Shown: one piece after another, positions 22,941 to 22,995 of the stretch | How the letters are laid out: each line of letters starts with the position of its first letter | Numbering within the stretch: the stretch's first letter is position 1 | Assembly: GCA_902465495.1 (NCBI GenBank) | Contig: CABQND010000033.1 | Location: 1 to 22,995 of the forward strand | Direction of reading: 5' to 3' | Source: an uncultured Eubacteriales bacterium | GTDB lineage: Bacteria > Bacillota > Clostridia > Christensenellales > Borkfalkiaceae | DNA length: 22,995 nt | Program-made: the position numbers and the translations under genes | The notes under the pieces: model-generated | What the model saw: the letters and a program-made list of their open reading frames with translations, nothing else | What the model was told of the DNA's origin: nothing | The model's database searches: none

Positions 22941-22995
22941 TGAAGTGAACCCCAAAGTTTGGACAAAGAATTATTAGATTGTACGGAAATGAGTT
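22941..22995. mobile_element. Probable end of an IS3-family insertion sequence
   Basis: TGAAGTGAACCCCAAAGTTTGGACA resembles the terminal inverted repeats of IS3/IS150-group elements (pattern TGxAxTGxxCCCCAAAxxTxxGACA). Only about 55 bases are inside the window and no transposase is visible, so direction and completeness are unknown. Confidence 0.45.

Overview
The window looks like a chromosome segment from a gut-type Firmicute (Clostridia-like). The reasons are strong AGGAGG-type ribosome binding sites, many U-tailed intrinsic terminators, a Gram-positive lipoprotein mgl operon, an aminotransferase-fold arginine decarboxylase and several polysaccharide-degrading enzymes. This is inferred from gene content, not from a marker gene. 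TGA, TAG and TAA are all used as ordinary stops.

Regions. (1) 56-4605, minus: galactose/methyl-galactoside ABC transporter operon mglB-mglA-mglC, with a promoter, a 5'-terminal stem-loop, an intercistronic hairpin and a terminator. MglC carries an unusual charged N-terminal extension of about 218 residues. (2) 4606-6005: AT-rich accessory stretch with a CPCC zinc-ribbon-like gene, a 3' remnant of a DUF4417 gene, hairpins and a relic of a tRNA-Asn gene. (3) 6082-12984, minus: tight six-gene polyamine operon speA-speE-carboxy(nor)spermidine dehydrogenase-nspC-aguA-aguB, preceded by a structured leader ending in a textbook intrinsic terminator just before the speA ribosome binding site. It encodes arginine to agmatine to N-carbamoylputrescine to putrescine, then putrescine to spermidine by the carboxyspermidine route. 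SpeE is present without SpeD in the window. (4) 13003-14500: debris region with a truncated DUF4417 gene, a second DUF4417 remnant, a CPCC-like 5' remnant and two related hairpins. (5) 14525-15282, plus: Phd/YefM-PIN toxin-antitoxin pair with a perfect 24-bp palindrome over its -10 box. (6) 15243-16530, minus: row of broken genes (frameshifted zinc-ribbon gene, LexA/S24 C-terminus, WYL domain fragment, ROK kinase N-terminus). (7) 16574-22877: glycan-degrading locus with GH20 and GH2 genes on minus (the ROK stub lies just downstream of them) and a divergent GH127 gene on plus. (8) From about 22941 the window seems to enter the end of an IS3-type insertion sequence.

The intact genes form three working units: sugar uptake (mgl), polyamine synthesis, and release of sugars from glycans (GH20, GH2, GH127). 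Between them lie two debris zones that share fragments of the same two families (CPCC and DUF4417) and a set of look-alike hairpins. I judge the speA attenuator leader, the MglC extension and the shared CPCC/DUF4417/hairpin modules to be the most worthwhile leads. No CRISPR array, rRNA, intact tRNA or complete mobile element was seen.
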